Shown here piece by piece: positions 60,216 to 64,000 of a DNA stretch of 64,000 nt. How positions within the stretch are numbered: the first letter of the stretch is position 1; each line of letters starts with the position of its first letter. The position numbers and the translations under genes are program-made. Below the pieces are notes generated by a model. It had not been told where the DNA came from. It worked only from the letters and a program-made list of their open reading frames with translations, and made no database searches. Origin of the DNA: Bradyrhizobium diazoefficiens (GTDB lineage Bacteria > Pseudomonadota > Alphaproteobacteria > Rhizobiales > Xanthobacteraceae); assembly GCF_016616425.1 (NCBI RefSeq), contig NZ_CP067101.1, positions 2,976,001 through 3,040,000 of the forward strand. The letters are read 5' to 3'.

Positions 60216-61013
60216 ATGGAGCGGCCGGCCGGCAGCAAGCAGGACGCGAAGGGCAATGGCCTCTACGTCACTGCAGTCGAGCGCGCGATGCGGGTGCTGG
60301 AGGTCGTGGCGGGTGGCATGGCGCCGATGAGTCTGAGCGAGATCAGCGCCGCCACGGGCTTCGGCAAGAGTGCGGCGCAGCGGCTCACGCACACGCTGAC
60401 GACGCTCGGCTATCTCGAGAAGAATCCGGAATCGCGACGCTACCGCCTGACGGTGCGCGCGCTCGATCTTGCGCATGGCTTTCTCATCACCGACCCGCTG
60501 ATCAACGAGGGCCTGCTGCATCTGATCGACGCCAGCGAGCGCGCCGGCGAGACGATCAACATGGGCAAGCTCGATGGCAGCGACTTCATCTACATTGCCC
60601 GCCTGCCGGCGCATCGAATGAACGTTGCCGCGGCCCTGGTCGGGCGGCGGCAGCCAGCTTATTGCGCCTCCGGCGGCCGCGCCATGATGTCGCAGATGCC
60701 CCCGTCCGAGGTCGAGGCGCTGCTGGACTCGCGGGCGCTGCATGCTCTGACACCGATGACGATCATCGACCGGGCGCGCATTCTGGAGATCGTCGAGCAG
60801 GCGCGCCTTGATGGCTTCTGCGTGACGAACCAGGAGGTACTGCTGGGCGAAATCGCCGTCTCTGCACCAATCACCGACGAATGGCGCCGCCCGATCGGCG
60901 CGGTGCAGAGCTCGGTCTCGACCGCTGCCTGGACGCTGAAAGCCGTGCGCGAGAAGCTGGCGCCGCAGGTCATGGAAGCCGCACGCCTGATCTCGCGTCC
61001 TCACAGGCGTTGA
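60216..61013 (+). CDS. IclR-family transcriptional regulator
   Basis: The 265-residue protein has an N-terminal winged helix (AVERAMRVLEVVAGG at about residues 16-30, the recognition helix around FGKSAAQRLTHTLTTLGYLEK at about 50-70) and a C-terminal GAF-like effector domain with the family motifs INMGKLDGSDFIYIARL and GRRQPAYCASGGRAMMSQMP. It most likely controls the divergent ABC importer-M81 operon in response to the imported compound. The ATG at 60216 follows AGGGAAG at good spacing; a GTG at 60174 would add 14 residues. Confidence 0.9.
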   Translation: MERPAGSKQDAKGNGLYVTAVERAMRVLEVVAGGMAPMSLSEISAATGFGKSAAQRLTHTLTTLGYLEKNPESRRYRLTVRALDLAHGFLITDPLINEGLLHLIDASERAGETINMGKLDGSDFIYIARLPAHRMNVAAALVGRRQPAYCASGGRAMMSQMPPSEVEALLDSRALHALTPMTIIDRARILEIVEQARLDGFCVTNQEVLLGEIAVSAPITDEWRRPIGAVQSSVSTAAWTLKAVREKLAPQVMEAARLISRPHRR

Positions 61014-61234
61014 CCTGACAGCGCTTGTCCCGTTGCGGAACTTGAGCTCGTCTCGCCGATGCGGACGTCGTCGAGGGCCCGCGTACTTGGCAATCTGCTC
61101 AAGGAGTTGAAGCGATAGCCCGATCCGGGCGAATCGGACCGCACTGTTCCAAGTAGAGGTATTCACATTCCCAAATCGCTCGGGAACTTAAGCTCACTTT
61201 TGAACTTAACCTTGGTTGCAGCTGGAGGCAGGCC

Positions 61235-61627
61235 TTGGCGAATTCTTCATTGCTGATTTTGGTGGTCGAAGACGACGGCCTCGTCAAGGACATTGTCCGG
61301 GAGGCATTGTCAGAGGGAGGCTTTGAATCGGAGGTTGTAGCCTCCGGCGAGCAGGCGCTGGCTGTGCTGCAAGGCGAGCATCCCGACTACCGGGCAGTTG
61401 TCACCGACATCAATTTGCAAGGCGAACTGACCGGGTGGGATGTTGCAAGGCGAGCCAGAGAGCTCAATCCCGAGATTCCGGTTGTCTACATGAGTGGCGC
61501 TGCCGCCGATCAATGGACGTCCCACGGTGTTCCCAACAGCTTGCTGTTGCAGAAGCCGTTCGCGCCTGCCCAGGTCGTGACGGCGATATCCCAGCTTCTC
61601 AACCAGATCCGGCCCCCGCATGAATGA
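61235..61627 (+). CDS. Single-domain response regulator (receiver only)
   Basis: The 130-residue protein is one CheY-like receiver: acidic pair EDD near residues 10-12, phospho-acceptor Asp in AVVTDINLQG near 57, and the switch Lys in LLLQKPFAP near 105. No output domain is attached, so it relays phosphate in a phosphorelay or binds another protein, as CpdR- or DivK-type regulators do. It starts at TTG (61235) after GGAGGCAGG. There is no histidine kinase gene nearby, so its partner is unknown. Confidence 0.9.
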   Translation: MANSSLLILVVEDDGLVKDIVREALSEGGFESEVVASGEQALAVLQGEHPDYRAVVTDINLQGELTGWDVARRARELNPEIPVVYMSGAAADQWTSHGVPNSLLLQKPFAPAQVVTAISQLLNQIRPPHE

Positions 61628-61816
61628 GGCGGTCTCGTGTGCATGTTGGATCGCGCCCGGCGCGGGCCGGGGACTTATCCGCGGCAACGGAAGCCGCGGA
61701 TAAGCGAGAGTTTGATCCGACGAGAGCCGGATGTCCCATCTTCGCTGGCTCAGCGCAGATCGTGCACCAGCCCCGCCATGGACACGATCAACGCAACCAA
61801 GGTCCATGCCACCGGG

Positions 61817-62242
61817 CTATTCAGGAATGGCAATACCTGAACCTCCGAGCTCGGCGGGAAAGTCCTTCAGCTTTGGCAGGCCGTCCTTGATCGGCAAGAC
61901 AGTCTCGGAATAGTTGACGTGCACGCCGGGGACGAATTTGAGCGACGGGATCGTGGCGGCATACACGTCGACCAGCCCGAGCGGCGGGTGCTCGGTCATG
62001 AGATGGCCCCCACAGCTCTTGCAGTACTGTCGATGACTCAAATCCGCTTTCGCGAACGTGCCGACGAATTCGGTGCCCCTGGTCACGCGCACGTTCTGCT
62101 GTTTCCACAGCGTGAACGCATTGACCGGTGCGGCCGACCAGGAGCGGCACGAGGAGCAGTGGCAATAACCCATTCCCTCCGGCTCGCCGTCCGCTTCGAT
62201 CGCAACGGCGCCGCAAAAACACCTGCCCGTGTAGGTCGTCAT
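61817..62242 (-). CDS. GFA-family (CENP-V/glutathione-dependent formaldehyde-activating) zinc protein
   Basis: The 141-residue protein has the GFA zinc-binding pattern: CFCGAVAIEA near residue 8, GYCHCSSCRSW near 25, YCKSCGGHLMTEHPP near 74. The family binds structural and catalytic zinc and includes formaldehyde-glutathione adduct enzymes, but most members have no demonstrated reaction. The ATG at 62242 gives MTTYTGRCFCG, the normal N-terminus. It lies 90 bp downstream of the SRPBCC gene on the same strand and may be cotranscribed with it. Confidence 0.88.
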   Translation of the reverse strand: MTTYTGRCFCGAVAIEADGEPEGMGYCHCSSCRSWSAAPVNAFTLWKQQNVRVTRGTEFVGTFAKADLSHRQYCKSCGGHLMTEHPPLGLVDVYAATIPSLKFVPGVHVNYSETVLPIKDGLPKLKDFPAELGGSGIAIPE

Positions 62243-62332
62243 GATATTGATTCTCCGTGATTTCAATGAGTTGAACGTTTGAACATCCGGCCGATGCAAT
62301 GTTGGCGCCGGTCATAAGACAGTCGGAGCGTC

Positions 62333-62845
62333 CTATTTGGAGAGCCGGGCCTGAATCTCCGCAAGACCCGCCTCGTAGACGCCGTTCAAAGCCTGGTCTG
62401 CGGCCTTCTCCTTGCCCATATCGGGCATGTAGGAGCCGCTCCAGATGACGGTCGACGACCCGTCTCCCTTCGCGATCACCTTGATCGTCGCAGTGTAATG
62501 CGAGACCGGCAGCGGGCTCGCCAGAAACTGGTAGGAATAGCTGTGCTCGGCCTCGTTTCGAGCGGTCTGCGTTTCCACGAACGCAGCCTTGCCGTCCTTC
62601 GTCACGAGAATGCGCGTCGGCGTGGCCTTGCCATCTTCGATGCATTGGCCGACCGGCGGCAGCCAGTCCTTGATCGCGCAGAACGGCCCGATCAACGACC
62701 ATACGGCTGACACCGGCGCTTTCACGTCGGCACTGCGCGAAATCGTGGCTGCAAGAGCCGGGGCGGTGCCGGCGCTGAGCAGCGCCATGCCGAACACGGC
62801 GGCCCCGGCCAGCGTCAGCTTCGCGTCGAATGGAATCCTTGTCAT
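62333..62845 (-). CDS. Exported SRPBCC (polyketide cyclase/dehydrase-like) protein
   Basis: The 170-residue protein has a signal peptide (hydrophobic core about residues 8-29, probable cleavage after ALA near 32) and a START-like domain with DVKAPVSAVWSLIGPF and a C-terminal amphipathic helix QALNGVYEAGLAEIQARL. It resembles MxaD-like exported SRPBCC proteins, whose role is unknown. Divergent from the HxlR-type regulator, which likely controls it through the inverted repeats between them. Confidence 0.87.
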   Translation of the reverse strand: MTRIPFDAKLTLAGAAVFGMALLSAGTAPALAATISRSADVKAPVSAVWSLIGPFCAIKDWLPPVGQCIEDGKATPTRILVTKDGKAAFVETQTARNEAEHSYSYQFLASPLPVSHYTATIKVIAKGDGSSTVIWSGSYMPDMGKEKAADQALNGVYEAGLAEIQARLSK

Positions 62846-62978
62846 CGCAATTGCCTCATCATTTACAGGTTTGTGTCAAAGGCTCGTGTTGCCGCCGTTG
62901 CGCAACGGCGGCTCGGAGCCGGCTTCGAAGCGGTTCAAGTCCGCATCGCGGCGAGTTAGCAGGGGCCAACAAGGACCC

Positions 62979-63023
62979 ACTAGTTCAGAGACTGAATCGG
63001 ACCGGTACAGAAATTGAACTAGT
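62979..63023. promoter_or_regulatory. Putative HxlR operator: ACTAGTTCA inverted repeat
   Basis: ACTAGTTCA (62979-62987) and TGAACTAGT (63015-63023) are exact reverse complements 27 bp apart. A second palindrome, TTCAGAGACTGAA (62984-62996), overlaps the left arm. They lie between the divergent SRPBCC and HxlR genes and stand out as AT-rich. Confidence 0.6.
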
Positions 63024-63079
63024 CGTCGGTGCGGCTTCCACAGTACGCTCTCCCCGATGAATGATCTCAGGAGGCAGGC

Positions 63080-63778
63080 ATGGCCGCCGGCAGCTACAGG
63101 CAGTTCTGTCCGGTCGCGATGGCCGCGGAGGTTCTATGCACGCGTTGGACCGTAGTCTTGCTGCGCGAACTCATCGCCGGGTCGACGCGCTTCAACGACT
63201 TGCGGCGCGGCGTGCCGCGAATGTCGCCGGCGCTGCTCTCGCAACGGCTCAAGGACCTCGAGGCGGCCGGAATCATCGCTCGCGAGGCATCACCTTCAGA
63301 AGCCGGCGTGTTCGAATATCGGCTGACGTCGTCCGGACGAGAGCTCGGTCCTATCGTGGAAGGCTTCGGAACATGGGGACAACGACGGATCAGCGCCGCT
63401 CTGTCGCTTCAGCATCTCGATGTTCAGCTCTTGATGTGGGACATGCGGCGCAACTTGAACACAACGCCGATGCCGCAGCGTCGAAACGTCATTCAATTCG
63501 TCTATCCGCAGCTTCCGGCAACGCAACGGCATTGGTGGTTGATCGTCGACCCCAAGGACGGCGTTGACCTCTGTTCGGTCGATCCGGGGTTCGAGGTCGA
63601 TCTCTATGTCTCCGTCGACTTGCGCACCATGACCGCGATCTGGATGGGGCTCGACACGATCCGGGCGGCTGTAAGCAACGGCCGGATGATGCTGACCGGG
63701 GACCGTCGGATTGCATCCTCGATGCAGACATGGCTTGGTCTCAGCCCATTTGCAAAAGAGAAAAAGCTGGCGAGCTGA
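63080..63778 (+). CDS. HxlR-family transcriptional regulator with C-terminal extension
   Basis: The 232-residue protein begins with an HxlR winged helix: FCPVAMAAEVLCTRWTVVLL near residue 9, RFNDLRRGVPRMSPALLSQR near 36, and REASPSEAGVFEYRLTSSG with the wing. An additional domain of about 110 residues (about 115-232) follows, resembling the SCP-2/sterol-carrier-like extension seen in some HxlR proteins, perhaps a ligand-binding part. It probably controls the divergent exported SRPBCC and GFA genes. Cys-10 and Cys-19 could allow redox sensing. The ATG follows GGAGGCAGGC. Confidence 0.9.
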   Translation: MAAGSYRQFCPVAMAAEVLCTRWTVVLLRELIAGSTRFNDLRRGVPRMSPALLSQRLKDLEAAGIIAREASPSEAGVFEYRLTSSGRELGPIVEGFGTWGQRRISAALSLQHLDVQLLMWDMRRNLNTTPMPQRRNVIQFVYPQLPATQRHWWLIVDPKDGVDLCSVDPGFEVDLYVSVDLRTMTAIWMGLDTIRAAVSNGRMMLTGDRRIASSMQTWLGLSPFAKEKKLAS

Positions 63779-64000
63779 AGTCTCCCCGGGCGTGGTGGGG
63801 TGGAGGCCCTTGTCGCGGCACGTTTGCTGACAGGTGTGAAGCAGACGTCGAGGCGGTGGCACTTCGGACCCGAAGCAGAAATCTGCCCGGGGCGGCGCCA
63901 CCGTTATGACGACATCATGCCGGTGTTTTGCCCGACGGGTCAAATCGGATTCGTAAAATCCGCAAGAGATCGCGTTGGCCTTCAAGCCATTGATAAAGCT
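63779..64000. other. Terminal 222 bp, no gene recognised
   Basis: No credible protein frame. It contains GGTGTTTTGCCC (63922-63933), the reverse complement of a segment at 26901-26912, within CATGCCGGTGTTTTGCCCGA. This looks like a dispersed intergenic repeat. Confidence 0.4.

Noticed and set aside
61821..62702. 293-codon minus-strand frame overlapping the GFA and SRPBCC genes
   Set aside because: Both overlapped genes have clear domains and starts; this frame has none and is Arg/Gly-rich.

Overview
The window looks like chromosomal DNA of a high-GC alphaproteobacterium, most likely a Bradyrhizobium relative (Nitrobacteraceae). That placement is inferred from four things: strong G/C bias at third codon positions, many CoA-thioester catabolic genes, GGGAGAG-type ribosome binding sites, and several families of palindromic intergenic repeats that I recall as common in Bradyrhizobium. 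I see no rRNA, tRNA, CRISPR array, transposase, integrase or phage gene. I annotate 58 protein genes.

Layout. (1) 17-3780: a divergent tetronate (threonate/erythronate) module: otnC on the minus strand, then a dehydrogenase, otnI and otnK on the plus strand. (2) 3949-5640: a chemoreceptor. (3) 5654-24605: a large acyl-CoA catabolic region. It holds a thiolase-like protein with a C-terminal extension, a nitronate-monooxygenase-like flavoprotein, a type I Baeyer-Villiger monooxygenase, a YghU-type glutathione transferase, two acyl-CoA dehydrogenases (one of the ACAD10/ACAD11 type), three crotonases, two acyl-CoA synthetases, three small or SDR enzymes, and an aminoglycoside-phosphotransferase-like kinase paired with a DUF6285 protein. 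The kinase, DUF6285 protein and ACAD11-type dehydrogenase together resemble the LvaA/LvaB/LvaC machinery for 4-hydroxyacyl-CoA, and I consider this the most interesting system here. (4) 24791-26665: small membrane and stress-type genes (YccF, ArsR/SRPBCC pair, MAPEG). (5) 26666-27843: 1.18 kb of structured non-coding DNA ahead of ppc. (6) 27844-30633: PEP carboxylase.

(7) 30755-34614: a Tat-exported SMP-30 lactonase, an HSD17B4-like SDR, and a tightly coupled thiolase-fold/DUF35 pair of the retro-aldolase (Ltp2/ChsH2) type. (8) 34791-38417: amidase-DUF2848 and 2OG-oxygenase-AlkB pairs, each translationally coupled or nearly so. (9) 38537-45741: a homoprotocatechuate (3,4-dihydroxyphenylacetate) meta-cleavage operon hpaH-F-E-D-(FAH protein)-(TPP enzyme), divergent from its MarR regulator hpaR, with a perfect operator-like palindrome between them. 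(10) 45991-48450: an HpaI-family aldolase and a UxaA/GarD-family dehydratase behind a LacI-type palindrome. They may serve sugar acids rather than, or as well as, homoprotocatechuate. (11) 48880-52998: HD hydrolase, alpha/beta hydrolase, folE, and a Rieske-FAD reductase. (12) 53035-61013: an IclR-controlled dipeptide-type ABC importer with an MlrC/M81 metallopeptidase. (13) 61235-63778: single-domain response regulator, GFA protein, exported SRPBCC protein and an HxlR-type regulator.

How they fit: almost everything serves import and breakdown of plant- or soil-derived organic acids, lactones, ketones and aromatics to central intermediates, with local regulators (MarR, IclR, ArsR, HxlR) beside their targets. 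Palindromic repeats of about 90-130 bp sit between many genes, including inside operons, and one of them supplies a stop codon. All functions are read from motifs and family knowledge; no database search was run.
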